NCBI GenBank assembly: GCA_900554645.1
Contig: USIE01000014.1
Location: 1-33,404, forward strand
Direction: 5' to 3'
Source: an uncultured Collinsella sp.
GTDB taxonomy: Bacteria > Actinomycetota > Coriobacteriia > Coriobacteriales > Coriobacteriaceae
Length of the DNA stretch: 33,404 nt
A program made the translations under genes and the position numbers. Position 1 is the stretch's first letter; each line of letters opens with the position of its first letter. Below the pieces are notes generated by a model. It did no database searches and was not told where the DNA came from. It saw only the letters and a program-made list of their open reading frames with translations. Below, piece after piece: positions 1-8,006 of this stretch.

Positions 1-134
1 AACTGCGGGAATGGCCTATTTGCTCAATGTGTTCGGCTGAGATCGGAAATCAACCCTTAAAAAATCATCGAGAGGATCGCCTGCTCGAAAAGTTGTCAAA
101 ATAGCCGCGTCCCAAAAAGACTGGGTATTGGGCG

Positions 135-162
135 TTGACAGTTGGCGAGCCGTAGGTAAAAT
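135..162 (+). promoter_or_regulatory. Promoter of tRNA-Ala
   Basis: A perfect -35 hexamer TTGACA (135-140) is followed after 16 bp by TAAAAT (157-162). Initiation would fall about 7 nt after the -10, a few bases before the mature tRNA start at 176. The 130 bp upstream hold no gene that I can support. Confidence 0.75.
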
Positions 163-175
163 ATCAACTTGTCTT

Positions 176-248
176 GGGGACGTAGCTCAGTTGGGAGAGC
201 GCTGCCGTCGCATGGCAGAGGCCGAGGGTTCGACTCCCTTCGTCTCCA
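176..248 (+). tRNA. tRNA-Ala (anticodon CGC)
   Basis: A full cloverleaf can be folded. The 7-bp acceptor stem pairs 176-182 with 241-247 and the discriminator is A248. The D-arm is GCTC/GAGC. The anticodon stem CTGCC/GGCAG closes a 7-nt loop with CGC at 209-211, reading GCG alanine codons. The T-arm has the TTCGA loop. CCA is not encoded. It has its own promoter and is followed at once by a terminator, so it is a monocistronic tRNA gene. Confidence 0.95.
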
Positions 249-263
249 CCCTTGGATTTGATA

Positions 264-294
264 AGCCGCTGACATTGTGTCGGCGGCTTTTTTT
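264..294 (+). terminator. Intrinsic terminator after tRNA-Ala
   Basis: A 10-bp stem (264-273 with 279-288, one G-U pair) closes a short loop and is followed by a run of T residues up to 294. Confidence 0.85.
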
Positions 295-312
295 AAAAGA
301 AAGGGCTGTACC

Positions 313-753
313 ATGGCCAAGCTTGAGTCCCAACCACTGTCTGCCGAGGAACGCGCCGAGTTGGAAGAGCTCCGCGCCGAGAAAGCTCGTCGCGAGGCCC
401 AGGAAGAGGCACGCCGCGAGCGTGAGGAGCTGGCCGCCCTGCGTGCCGAGCGTGCGAAGGCCGAGGAGGCCGCCGCGAACGTCGCCCCCGCGCCCAAGCC
501 CGCCGCCGCGAAGCCCGCGCCCACCGCACCTAAACCTCAGCCTAAAAAGGTCGCTCGTTCCAAGTCCGTCGAGCCCAAGCCGAGCCGTGACGAGATGACC
601 TTTGCCCAGCGCATGGTTACCTCCAAGGAGCCTACGGGCGAGAACGAGATCCCTGGCATGGCGCCGGCTCAAAAAATCATCATTGTCCTTGCCCTCATCG
701 CGTTTGTCATCTTTATGGGCTACACGATCCTGACCAGCATGGGCCTGCTCTAA
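313..753 (+). CDS. Small C-tail-anchored coiled-coil protein, unknown function
   Basis: I do not recognise this 146-residue protein. Residues 10-55 are almost entirely Glu/Arg/Ala/Lys in heptad-like spacing, predicting a long helix or coiled coil. Residues 55-95 are a Pro/Ala/Lys linker. The last about 27 residues (QKIIIVLALIAFVIF and following) form a single transmembrane helix, with only a few residues beyond it, so the protein is probably a tail-anchored cytoplasmic protein. The ATG at 313 is chosen because an AAAGAAAGGG ribosome site lies about 8 nt upstream; the upstream in-frame codons overlap the tRNA terminator. It lies between tRNA-Ala and pncB on the same strand, with 84 bp to pncB. 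No enzymatic motif is visible. Confidence 0.8.
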   Translation: MAKLESQPLSAEERAELEELRAEKARREAQEEARREREELAALRAERAKAEEAAANVAPAPKPAAAKPAPTAPKPQPKKVARSKSVEPKPSRDEMTFAQRMVTSKEPTGENEIPGMAPAQKIIIVLALIAFVIFMGYTILTSMGLL

Positions 754-837
754 CCGATTTGCATCGGGCGTCATGTCCGCATGCTCTGCTCTCGTCCAGC
801 CCTCAAATTCTGCACCACACATCCGAAAGGTCGCCCC

Positions 838-2343
838 ATGGCTTTGACCGACATCTCGCATCCCACCGACATTGCAATGCTCACCGATCTGTACGAGCTC
901 ACTATGGCCCAGGGCCTGTGGGAGAGCGGCAAGGCCAATGAGCAGGGTTGTTTTACCGCGTTTTACCGCGACCATCCCTTTGGCAGCGCTTATGCCGTCA
1001 TGTGCGGCACCGCCGAGTTGCCCGAGCTGGTCGAGAACCTGCGCTTTACGCCCGAGGATATCGACTACCTCGCATCGCTTGAGGCCCCGGCCGGCGGCGC
1101 GATGTTCAAGTCCGCATTCCTCGACTACCTGCGCGATTTTCGTGCGCATGTAAATATCGACGCCGTGCCCGAGGGCGAGCTCGTCTTTCCGCGCGAGCCC
1201 ATGGTGCGCGTCACCGGTCCTGCGCTCGAGTGCCAGCTGCTCGAGACGGCGCTGCTCAACATCGTCGGGTTCCAAACGCTTGTCGCCACCAAGACGGCGC
1301 GCGTGGTGCTCGCCGCCGACGGTCGCCCTGTGGCGGAGTTTGGCCTGCGCCGAGCCCAGGGTCCCGATGGCGGCCTGGCCGTTGCGCGCGCGAGCTACGT
1401 TGCCGGCTGCTCCTCTACGTCCAATGTGCTCGCCGGCCGCCGCTACGGTATTCCCGTCTTTGGCACGCATGCGCACAGCTGGGTGATGAGCTTCGATTCC
1501 GAGCTCGAGGCCTTCCGTGCCTTTGCCAAATCGAGCCCCAAGAACTGCACGCTGCTCATCGACACCTATGACGTGCGCGAGGGCTGCGAACATGCCATTA
1601 CGGTTGCCAAGGAGATGGAAGCGGTGGGCGAGCGCCTGTCGGCCATTCGCATCGACTCCGGCGACCTCGCCAAGCTCTCCAAGTATGTTCGCGGCCGTTT
1701 TGATGCCGAGGGCCTGCCCTATGTGGGGATCTCGGTTTCTAACGATCTGGATGAGTACACGATTCAGTCGCTGCTCGACCAGGGCGCGCCCATCGACAGC
1801 TTTGGCGTGGGTACCAAGCTTGCGACCTGCTATGACCAGCCGGCGCTGGGCGGCGTGTACAAGCTTTCCGCCCGCCGTGCGAGCGAGGCAGATCCATGGA
1901 CGCCGGTGGTCAAGCTCTCCGAGCAGCCCTACAAGCGCACGATCCCGGGCGTGCAACGCGTGCGTCGTTATTACGACGGTTTTGGCGGCCCGGTTTGCGA
2001 CATGATTTACGACGAGGGCCATCTGGCGGGGGAGGGCGCCGCGCGCGGCAATACCCTCGTGGCCGTGAATGATGCCGCCCTGGTGACCGACGTGTCCGAA
2101 CTTGAGTATCGCGAGCTGCTGGTGCCGATCGTGCGCGATGGCAGTGCGGTGGCTCCGCGTGAGAGCATCCAGGACGCGCGCGAGCGCTGTGCTTGGGCGC
2201 TCGATCATCTGGACGCAGCTTTCAAGCGCTTTCTGTACCCGCAGACCTATGTGGTGGGCATGGAGCAGGGCCTGGCTCAGGTGCGCGACGAGCTCGTGCG
2301 CAAGAACATGGCCGCGGCCTCGGCTTTCCCCTGGGCAAAATGA
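838..2343 (+). CDS. pncB: Nicotinate phosphoribosyltransferase
   Basis: Converts nicotinate, PRPP and ATP to nicotinate mononucleotide, the entry step of the Preiss-Handler NAD salvage route, in the cytoplasm. Family hallmarks are the N-terminal TDLYELTMAQ, the mid-protein segment FGLRRAQGPDGG, GTHAHSWVMSF (carrying the His that is phosphorylated in this family) and IDSGDLAKLS of the phosphate-binding region. The 501-residue length suits the bacterial/eukaryotic NAPRTase class. The ATG at 838 is preferred over an in-frame ATG at 781 because homology begins there and a GAAAGG ribosome site lies about 8 nt upstream. It is followed by proB after an 80-bp gap on the same strand, so co-transcription is possible. 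No truncation or missing motif is seen. Confidence 0.93.
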   Translation: MALTDISHPTDIAMLTDLYELTMAQGLWESGKANEQGCFTAFYRDHPFGSAYAVMCGTAELPELVENLRFTPEDIDYLASLEAPAGGAMFKSAFLDYLRDFRAHVNIDAVPEGELVFPREPMVRVTGPALECQLLETALLNIVGFQTLVATKTARVVLAADGRPVAEFGLRRAQGPDGGLAVARASYVAGCSSTSNVLAGRRYGIPVFGTHAHSWVMSFDSELEAFRAFAKSSPKNCTLLIDTYDVREGCEHAITVAKEMEAVGERLSAIRIDSGDLAKLSKYVRGRFDAEGLPYVGISVSNDLDEYTIQSLLDQGAPIDSFGVGTKLATCYDQPALGGVYKLSARRASEADPWTPVVKLSEQPYKRTIPGVQRVRRYYDGFGGPVCDMIYDEGHLAGEGAARGNTLVAVNDAALVTDVSELEYRELLVPIVRDGSAVAPRESIQDARERCAWALDHLDAAFKRFLYPQTYVVGMEQGLAQVRDELVRKNMAAASAFPWAK

Positions 2344-2423
2344 TCCGCATGCGACGGAGGAAAACGTATCATTTTCTCGCTCGCCCGTTCGCCCGTTCGC
2401 TGAACAGTCGATTGGTTTGACGT

Positions 2424-3551
2424 ATGACGACTTCTTATAAAACGATGGTGGTAAAGATCGGTTCGTCCACGGTGGTGGGCGCCGACGGCAAGGTCAACCG
2501 CGCCTTTATCGGCGGGCTTGCCGATCAGGCCGCAGCGCTGCGCAAGCTCGGCTGGCGTCTGGTCGTGGTGAGCTCGGGCGCTATCGCCTGTGGCTATCCC
2601 GTGCTGGGCTTCGACCGTAAGCCGGTCGGCGACCTGCCGAGCCTGCAGGCCTGCGCTTCGGCCGGCCAGTGCATTATCTCGTCGGCCTACGACGAGGAGT
2701 TTCATGCGCGCGACCTGCTCACCTCGCTCGTGCTGCTCACGCGTCACGACACGGCGCGCCGTACGTCCTACCTGCACGCGCGCGACGCCCTGCTGCGCCT
2801 GGTGAAGCTTGGCGTGGTGCCGGTCGTCAACGAGAACGATACCGTTACCGTCGATGAGATCAAGTTCGGCGACAACGACACACTGGCGGCGCTTGTGAGC
2901 TGCCTGGTTTCTGCCGATCTGTGCGTGACGCTCTCGGACATCGATGGCCTCTATACTGCCAATCCGCATGAGGACCCCACGGCCGAGTTTGTTCCTGTCG
3001 TGCATAAGATCGATGCCAAGATTATTGCCTCGGCGGGCGATTCTTCCACATCGGTGGGCACGGGCGGCATGATTACCAAGATTCGCGCGAGCCGCATCCT
3101 GATGACGGCGGGCATTCAGAGCGTGATTTGCTCGGGCGAGGAGCCCGATGCGCTCGTGCGCCTCGCCCGCGGCGAGAGCGTGGGCACGCTGTTCGATCCG
3201 CCGGCGGAGCGTCTGGACATCGCACCCCGCAAGCTGTGGATCGCACTGGGCGACAAGGCGCATGGCTCGGTGACGGTCGATGATGGTGCTGCGAAGGCGC
3301 TGGTCAGCCGTGGCTCTTCCCTGCTTGCGGTGGGTATTCGCGAGGTCGATGGCCAGTTTGCCGAGGGCGATGTGCTCGACGTGTGCGACCCGAGCGGTAT
3401 GGTTGTCGCCCGCGGTATCGCCGAGGCCGATTCGGACGTGCTGGAACTTGCTGCCGGTCGCCGCCAGGACCAGATCGCCAGCAACCGCCTGCTCGCTAAC
3501 CTGGCCGAGAAGCCGGCGATGCACAGGGATAACTTGATCGTATTTGCATAA
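2424..3551 (+). CDS. proB: Glutamate 5-kinase (with PUA domain)
   Basis: Phosphorylates L-glutamate to gamma-glutamyl phosphate, the first and normally proline-feedback-inhibited step of proline synthesis. The 375-residue protein has the amino-acid-kinase fold: VVKIGSSTVV at the N terminus, VVSSGAIACG, VPVVNENDTV with FGDNDTLAA, SDIDGLYTANP, and GTGGMITKIRAS with the conserved Lys. Residues from about 275 to the end look like the C-terminal PUA domain of ProB. An in-frame TGA at 2418-2420 forces the start to be 2424 or later. The ribosome site is weak; the nearest good one (CGGAGG, about 2354) is too far upstream. Its partner proA lies 1.6 kb downstream, beyond a divergently read peptidase. 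Confidence 0.95.
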   Translation: MTTSYKTMVVKIGSSTVVGADGKVNRAFIGGLADQAAALRKLGWRLVVVSSGAIACGYPVLGFDRKPVGDLPSLQACASAGQCIISSAYDEEFHARDLLTSLVLLTRHDTARRTSYLHARDALLRLVKLGVVPVVNENDTVTVDEIKFGDNDTLAALVSCLVSADLCVTLSDIDGLYTANPHEDPTAEFVPVVHKIDAKIIASAGDSSTSVGTGGMITKIRASRILMTAGIQSVICSGEEPDALVRLARGESVGTLFDPPAERLDIAPRKLWIALGDKAHGSVTVDDGAAKALVSRGSSLLAVGIREVDGQFAEGDVLDVCDPSGMVVARGIAEADSDVLELAAGRRQDQIASNRLLANLAEKPAMHRDNLIVFA

Positions 3552-3552
3552 A

Positions 3553-3594
3553 GAAAGACAGCGCTGCGGATCGTTTCCCGCAGCGCTGTCTTTC
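3553..3594. terminator. Strong bidirectional terminator (proB / peptidase)
   Basis: A perfect 17-bp inverted repeat (3553-3569 with 3578-3594) has an 8-nt loop, with T-rich tracts on either strand at the stem base. It lies between the converging 3' ends of proB and the minus-strand hydrolase. Confidence 0.85.
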
Positions 3595-3596
3595 TC

Positions 3597-3650
3597 GTGC
3601 CGGCACCTGGGGACGTTTCTTTTGTGCCGGCAGGTGGGGACACTCCTTTG
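3597..3650. repeat. Two tandem 27-bp GTGCCGGCA...GGGGAC repeats
   Basis: Two adjacent 27-bp units, 3597-3623 and 3624-3650, agree at 21 of 27 positions. Each starts GTGCCGGCA and contains TGGGGAC followed by a C/T-rich tail. The pair exactly fills the space between the terminator and the peptidase stop codon at 3651. The reverse complement carries an AAAGGAGTGTCCCC core that resembles the loop-side core of the palindromes at 6483 and 7193. Confidence 0.75.
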
Positions 3651-5069
3651 CTAGAAGATTCGGCGCAGGTCTCCGCGGTTGAGGGCCTCGTCGAAGAGGT
3701 GCTTGAATACCACGCTGCCGTGCAGGCCGTCGTGCTCGAACTCGTTGGTCACCCAGGCATGCGAGTTGCCCACGCGGCTGAGCGTATCAAGCTGCAGGCC
3801 CGAATCCACGTACATGTCGTCGAAATACACCGCGGCCTGCAGGGGCACCTCGTTGCACGCCAGTCGCTGCGGGTCGTAGATCTTGTCCCAGCTGGTGTCT
3901 TCCATCAGCAGGTCCATGGCGGGCTTGAAGGGCTTGAGCTCGGGCATCTGCTCGAACATCCACGGGAACATGGCCTCGCCGGTAAACATGAGCGGGCGCG
4001 CGAGTGTGTCGAACTCGGCACGATGGGCCTTCTCCTCTGCTGCGGCCCAGCGAATGGGCATGGTGTCGCCGTCGGCGTAGATAAACTCCTGCAGTGTCCA
4101 GTACAGCGGGTTCGTGCGTGTGTTGGTGCGCTCGAAGGCGCGCATCAAAAAGCTGTCGGATACCGAGGAGCCGCAGCTCAGCGTACCGTCGTCAGTAACA
4201 AAAGCGTGATCGATAGTCCAATGCATGCGCTCAAAGCTCGGCTTCATGCCAAAGTCGCTGCCCATGAGCTGTAGGCGCTCGACCGTCATCGGCGAGCCGT
4301 CGGGCAGCACGGGCTTCTGTGCCTCGAGCGCATCGGCCAGGGCTGCCACGCGCTCGACGTCGGCGGGGTAGCGGTCGTAATACTGCTGCGTCTTGGCGGC
4401 CATGCGCGGGAAGGTGTGCGCGTAGACCTCGCTGGCGCTCGCCGGCACGTGGGGGATGCCGCCGCAGGTAAAGCTCGCCGCCACGCCCTCGGGGAAGAGC
4501 GACAGATAACTCAACGTCAAAAAGCCGCCGTAGCTCTGGCCGAGCGTGACCCAGGGCTTGCCGCCAAAGCCCACCAGACGCAGGTACTCAAAATCGCGCA
4601 CGATGGAGCTGGCGAGGTGGCGCTTGAGGAAGTCGGCCTGCGAGCGTGCTGTATCGGCGCCGGCGGCCGTTGCGCGATCGCCCAGTGCCTTGATCGTGCG
4701 TCCGTCCACGCAGCTACTGCGTCCGGTGCCGCGCTGGTCGGGAAGGACCACGCGGAAGTGCTTGACGGCCTCCTCGATCCAGCCGTCGCTTGTAGGCGAC
4801 AGCGGACGCGGGCTCTCGCCGCCGGGGCCGCCCTGCAAAAACAGGAGCAGCGGCAGATCGTCGTTGATGCGGTCAGGCGCGCAAACCACGCGGTAGAAGA
4901 GCTTGATGCTCTCGGGCGCGCCGGCGATTGGTGCCGGCATAGCGCCGCGGCGCATGGTGCTGCCGACGGCCAGGAGCATCGGCTCCAGGCCGCGCCAGTC
5001 AAGGGGGACGTCGATGCTGTGGTCCTCGACATAAAGGCCGGGGACGTGGTACGAAGTGATGAGGGCCAT
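3651..5069 (-). CDS. Alpha/beta hydrolase, prolyl-aminopeptidase-like (S33)
   Basis: A 472-residue serine hydrolase. The S33 prolyl iminopeptidase signature is clear: LQGGPGG (79-84, oxyanion hole), DQRGTGRS (111-118) and the nucleophile elbow GQSYGG with Ser179. The acid and base are probably in YFDDMYVD and FEHDGLH near the C terminus. The likely role is release of N-terminal proline from peptides. The ATG at 5069 is preferred because GGAAG lies 7-8 nt upstream; a longer in-frame start would run through the promoter area. A possible -10 (TAGAAT, minus strand, 5108-5113) fits. It sits divergently between proB and proA, so proline scavenging may be linked to proline synthesis by location. Substrate specificity is inferred from motifs only. 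Confidence 0.85.
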   Translation of the reverse strand: MALITSYHVPGLYVEDHSIDVPLDWRGLEPMLLAVGSTMRRGAMPAPIAGAPESIKLFYRVVCAPDRINDDLPLLLFLQGGPGGESPRPLSPTSDGWIEEAVKHFRVVLPDQRGTGRSSCVDGRTIKALGDRATAAGADTARSQADFLKRHLASSIVRDFEYLRLVGFGGKPWVTLGQSYGGFLTLSYLSLFPEGVAASFTCGGIPHVPASASEVYAHTFPRMAAKTQQYYDRYPADVERVAALADALEAQKPVLPDGSPMTVERLQLMGSDFGMKPSFERMHWTIDHAFVTDDGTLSCGSSVSDSFLMRAFERTNTRTNPLYWTLQEFIYADGDTMPIRWAAAEEKAHRAEFDTLARPLMFTGEAMFPWMFEQMPELKPFKPAMDLLMEDTSWDKIYDPQRLACNEVPLQAAVYFDDMYVDSGLQLDTLSRVGNSHAWVTNEFEHDGLHGSVVFKHLFDEALNRGDLRRIF

Positions 5070-5181
5070 GTGAGTCTTCCGTTCGTTGCGGTGTTTCGGG
5101 TTGACCAATTCTACCGCCGCGGGCGAGGCCATGCGCAAATCGGCTACCATGGTTGCAAACTTCTAGGAGAAAGGGCCGCCC

Positions 5182-6468
5182 ATGTCGGTCGATATAGCCA
5201 CGTATGTCCACGATCTTGCCGTTGCCGCCAAGGCAGCGTCGGCCTCGCTTGCCACGGCGAGCGATGAGCAGCGTCAGGAGGCCGTGCGCGCCATGGCCGC
5301 AGCACTGCGCAACGGTGTTGACTCCATCGTCGCCGCTAACGAGCTCGATATGTCCGCCGCACGCGATGCGGGCACTTCGGCCGGTCTGCTCGACCGTCTG
5401 CTGCTGACGCCTGAGCGCGTCGAGGGCATGGCCGCCGGCCTGGAAAAGCTCGCCGAGCTGCCCGATCCCGTCGGCCGCGTGCTCGACCACCGCGTGCTTG
5501 CGAGCGGTGTGGACCTGACCCGCGTGAGCGTGCCGTTGGGCCTGGTCGCCATGGTCTACGAGGCGCGCCCCAACGTGACGGCCGACGCCGCAGGCATCTG
5601 CATCCGTACCGGCAACGCCTGCATTCTACGCGGCGGCTCGCTGGCCTATCACTCGTGTGCCATGATCGCCGAGCTGCTGGCCGATGCGCTCGAGGCCAAG
5701 GGCTTCCCGCGCGAGGCCGTGTCGATGATCGAGTCCACCGACCGCGAGGCCACCGGCGAGCTCATGAAGCTCCGCGGTATTGTCGACGTACTCATTCCGC
5801 GCGGAGGTGCAGGCCTGATCCAGCGCTGCGTGCGCGAGTCGCTTGTGCCGGTGATCGAGACGGGCACGGGCAACTGCCACATCTACGTGCATGAATCCGC
5901 CGACTTTGATAAGGCGCTCAACATTATCGTTAATGCCAAGACCCAGCGCGTAGGCGTGTGCAATGCCGCCGAGTCGCTGCTGGTCGACCGTGCTGTGGCC
6001 GATGCGTTTTTGCCCGCGGTCGTGACCGTGCTGCATGACCACAGCGTGCTCATTCACGGCGACGAGGCAACCTGCGCCGCATGCGCCGATGCCGGGCTTG
6101 CCGAGGGTGATGACTACGTTGCCGCGACTGAGGAGGACTGGGGTCGCGAGTATCTGGCGCTCGAGATGAGCGTGAAGGTCGTGGCGAGCGAGGACGAGGC
6201 CATCGCACACATCAACCGCTACGGCACGATGCACTCCGAGGCCATCGTTGCCGAGGACACGGATGCTTGCGAGCGCTTCCTGGATGCGGTCGATGCCTCG
6301 GCCGTGTACGCCAACGCCAGCACGCGCTTCACCGACGGCGGCGAGTTTGGCCTGGGCGCCGAGATCGGCATCTCGACCCAAAAACTCCACGCCCGTGGCC
6401 CCTTTGCCGCCGAGGCCCTCACCACCTACAAATACAAGCTCCGCGGCACCGGCCAGGTCCGCCCCTAA
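5182..6468 (+). CDS. proA: Gamma-glutamyl phosphate reductase
   Basis: NADPH-dependent reduction of gamma-glutamyl phosphate to glutamate-5-semialdehyde, the second step of proline synthesis. The 428-residue protein has the aldehyde-dehydrogenase-superfamily ProA motifs: VPLGLVAMVYEARPNVT, ILRGGSLAYHS, VLIPRGGAGLI, VIETGTGNCHIYV and the catalytic-Cys segment AKTQRVGVCNAAESLLV. The C-terminal FGLGAEIGISTQKLHARGP is characteristic. An AGGAGAAAGGG ribosome site sits about 7 nt before the ATG. It is separated from proB by the divergent peptidase, so the two proline genes must be transcribed from separate promoters here. Confidence 0.96.
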   Translation: MSVDIATYVHDLAVAAKAASASLATASDEQRQEAVRAMAAALRNGVDSIVAANELDMSAARDAGTSAGLLDRLLLTPERVEGMAAGLEKLAELPDPVGRVLDHRVLASGVDLTRVSVPLGLVAMVYEARPNVTADAAGICIRTGNACILRGGSLAYHSCAMIAELLADALEAKGFPREAVSMIESTDREATGELMKLRGIVDVLIPRGGAGLIQRCVRESLVPVIETGTGNCHIYVHESADFDKALNIIVNAKTQRVGVCNAAESLLVDRAVADAFLPAVVTVLHDHSVLIHGDEATCAACADAGLAEGDDYVAATEEDWGREYLALEMSVKVVASEDEAIAHINRYGTMHSEAIVAEDTDACERFLDAVDASAVYANASTRFTDGGEFGLGAEIGISTQKLHARGPFAAEALTTYKYKLRGTGQVRP

Positions 6469-6482
6469 ACCCCTCGTAAACG

Positions 6483-6523
6483 AAAACCACCACAAAGGTG
6501 CCTGTCCCCTTCGTGGTGGTTTT
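6483..6523. terminator. 41-bp palindromic repeat, copy 1; bidirectional terminator
   Basis: A 16-bp stem (6483-6498 with 6508-6523, one mismatch) closes a 9-nt loop TGCCTGTCC. The stem ends in AAAACCACCAC / GTGGTGGTTTT, giving a U tail on both strands. It lies between the converging ends of proA and the HD gene. A near-identical copy lies at 7193-7233. Confidence 0.85.
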
Positions 6524-6538
6524 AGGTGGCGTGGGCGG

Positions 6539-7138
6539 TTAGGCCTGGAAGGTATCGCGGTCGGGGGCGAAGGACTGCATGGCCGCGATGGTGCGGTCAA
6601 AGAGCTCGGGGAGCTCCCAGCCCAACATCTCGGCGCCCTGCGAAATCACGTCGCGCGAGCAGCCGGCGGCAAAGCGCTTGTCCTTGAACTTCTTCTTGAG
6701 CGACTTGGTCGTAAAGTCCATAACGCTCTTGCTCGGGCGCATGATGACTGCAGCGCCGATCAGGCCGGTGAGCTCATCGCAGGCAAACAGGATCTTTTCC
6801 ATCTGCAGCTCGGGCTTGGGCAGCGAGGTGTTGAAGTCGGACGTGTGCGTCTGGATGGCGCGAATGAGCTCTGGAGACGCACCTTCGCCCTTAAGAATCT
6901 CGGCAGCATAGATGGTGTGGTTCATGGGGTCGTCCTCATGCTCCTCCCAATCCAGGTCGTGCAGCAGACCGACGATGCCCCAAAACTCCTCGTTCTCGGG
7001 GTCGAACTCGCGCGCAAAGTAGCGCATAGTGCCCTCGACCGTCTCGCCATGGGTGATATGGAACGGGTCCTTGTTGTGCTCGTTGAGCAGTTCGAACGCG
7101 CGGTCGCGGGTGATTCCGGCGGTAAGCGGCTCTGCCAT
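6539..7138 (-). CDS. HD-domain protein (putative phosphohydrolase)
   Basis: A 199-residue protein with the HD metal-dependent phosphohydrolase pattern: His30, the His60-Asp61 doublet in GLLHDLDWEE, and Asp121 in ACDELTGLI. Further acidic/histidine residues (NHTIYAAE, IQTHTSD) would line the metal site. This group of short HD proteins is commonly annotated as hydrolase; the substrate, possibly a nucleotide, cannot be deduced. The start is the ATG at 7138, with AAGGAG about 8 nt upstream. It is flanked on both sides by copies of the 41-bp palindromic repeat, which insulate it as a single-gene transcription unit. Confidence 0.85.
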   Translation of the reverse strand: MAEPLTAGITRDRAFELLNEHNKDPFHITHGETVEGTMRYFAREFDPENEEFWGIVGLLHDLDWEEHEDDPMNHTIYAAEILKGEGASPELIRAIQTHTSDFNTSLPKPELQMEKILFACDELTGLIGAAVIMRPSKSVMDFTTKSLKKKFKDKRFAAGCSRDVISQGAEMLGWELPELFDRTIAAMQSFAPDRDTFQA

Positions 7139-7192
7139 AGGAGACTCCTTGTGCTCGTGGGTATCGATAAGAATGAATACTACTAGAACAAG

Positions 7193-7233
7193 AAAACCAC
7201 CACAAAGGTGTCTGTCCCCTTTGTGGTGGTTTT
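7193..7233. terminator. 41-bp palindromic repeat, copy 2; terminator of carD-like gene
   Basis: A perfect 16-bp stem (7193-7208 with 7218-7233) closes a 9-nt loop TGTCTGTCC. It differs from copy 1 by two substitutions over 41 bp. On the minus strand it lies just after the CarD-like gene stop and ends in a T run, so it can act as that gene's terminator. Confidence 0.85.
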
Positions 7234-7245
7234 GGCGCGGTTGGG

Positions 7246-7731
7246 TTAGTTGAGGGCGGCTTGGGCTAGGCGGGCTTCGGCGGCCTCCTCGGTGACGCCC
7301 AAGGCCACGGCGAACTCCTCGATGGAGCGGCGCTTGGCTTCCTTGAGTACGCGCATGTAGTAGGAGCTGGGCTTTTTATCAGCTTCCTCGGCCTGGCGAA
7401 TGCGGTACATCATGGTCTTTGCCACGCGGACCGTCTCGGGCGCGCCCAGCTTGAGCTGCTGCTTAAAGTGCGTCTCCTCAAGCGAGCTGTTGCGCTCGGT
7501 AAAGGTGTCGCACTCCAGCTCGTCATAGTGGCTCAGCAGGTGCTCGGCATCTTGCTGCGAGATGGCGGCGTGCAAACGGTCGGCCTGCGCCACGGGGTAC
7601 ATGAGGATCGTCTGCGCATGTCCCTGCTTGGTCTCGAGCAGCAGCATGGGCTGCGGTGTGTCGTCCCTAAAACCGACGACGGTGCAGACTCCCTGGCCCG
7701 GATGAATGACGTGTTGACCGATTGAGAACAT
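7246..7731 (-). CDS. CarD-family transcriptional regulator
   Basis: A 161-residue protein with an N-terminal CarD/CdnL/TRCF RNA-polymerase-interaction domain (residues 1-60: FSIGQHVIHPGQGVCTVVGF, then a beta-rich stretch) and a helical C-terminal region (70-160) ending in a helix-hairpin (IEEFAVALGVTEEAAEARL). CarD proteins bind the RNA polymerase beta subunit and stabilise the open promoter complex. The length is typical for actinobacterial and Firmicute CdnL. The start at 7731 has a GGAGGT ribosome site about 5 nt upstream. A 16-bp palindrome lies directly upstream and may be an operator. It is transcribed alone, ending at the palindromic repeat 7193-7233. Confidence 0.9.
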   Translation of the reverse strand: MFSIGQHVIHPGQGVCTVVGFRDDTPQPMLLLETKQGHAQTILMYPVAQADRLHAAISQQDAEHLLSHYDELECDTFTERNSSLEETHFKQQLKLGAPETVRVAKTMMYRIRQAEEADKKPSSYYMRVLKEAKRRSIEEFAVALGVTEEAAEARLAQAALN

Positions 7732-7745
7732 GCTACCTCCAACTT

Positions 7746-7761
7746 ATACGAATTTACGTAT
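7746..7761. promoter_or_regulatory. 16-bp palindrome upstream of carD-like gene
   Basis: ATACGAATTTACGTAT is palindromic in its outer five bases on each side with an AT-rich centre. It lies about 15 nt upstream of the CarD-like start codon, between a possible -10 (TAGACA on the minus strand) and the ribosome site. This position suits an operator or an RNA hairpin in the leader. No regulator is identified. Confidence 0.4.
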
Positions 7762-7977
7762 GTCTAGAATAACACGCTGACGTGCGCAAACCCTTACTTT
7801 ATGCAGGAAAAGCACACAACTCTGATAGGTAAGAGTATTCGATAACAGACGCAGCTCATTCACACCTTTATGCATTTTCAACGCCTGCATAATCTGCAGG
7901 CAGACCGGCATCTTTGAGTGACTCCATACAAGCTGTAGTCAATTTTGTGCATATGCAATATCGATTGGCTTTACCCT

Positions 7978-8006
7978 GCGACAGTGCCCGTCGCTTGTGA
8001 TAGAGT
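7978..8006 (+). promoter_or_regulatory. Candidate argS promoter
   Basis: TAGAGT (8001-8006), preceded by TG to make an extended -10, lies 17 bp after GCGACA (7978-7983), a weak -35. The leader to the argS start would be about 60 nt. The rest of the 340-bp gap between carD and argS (7732-8073) is AT-richer and holds no ORF I can support. I looked for a T-box (antiterminator with GGTGG core) and did not see one. Confidence 0.35.

Noticed and set aside
187..2208. 673-codon open frame on the minus strand across tRNA-Ala and pncB
   Set aside because: It is antisense to the clearly identified pncB and a tRNA, with no recognisable domain; long antisense frames are expected in high-GC DNA.
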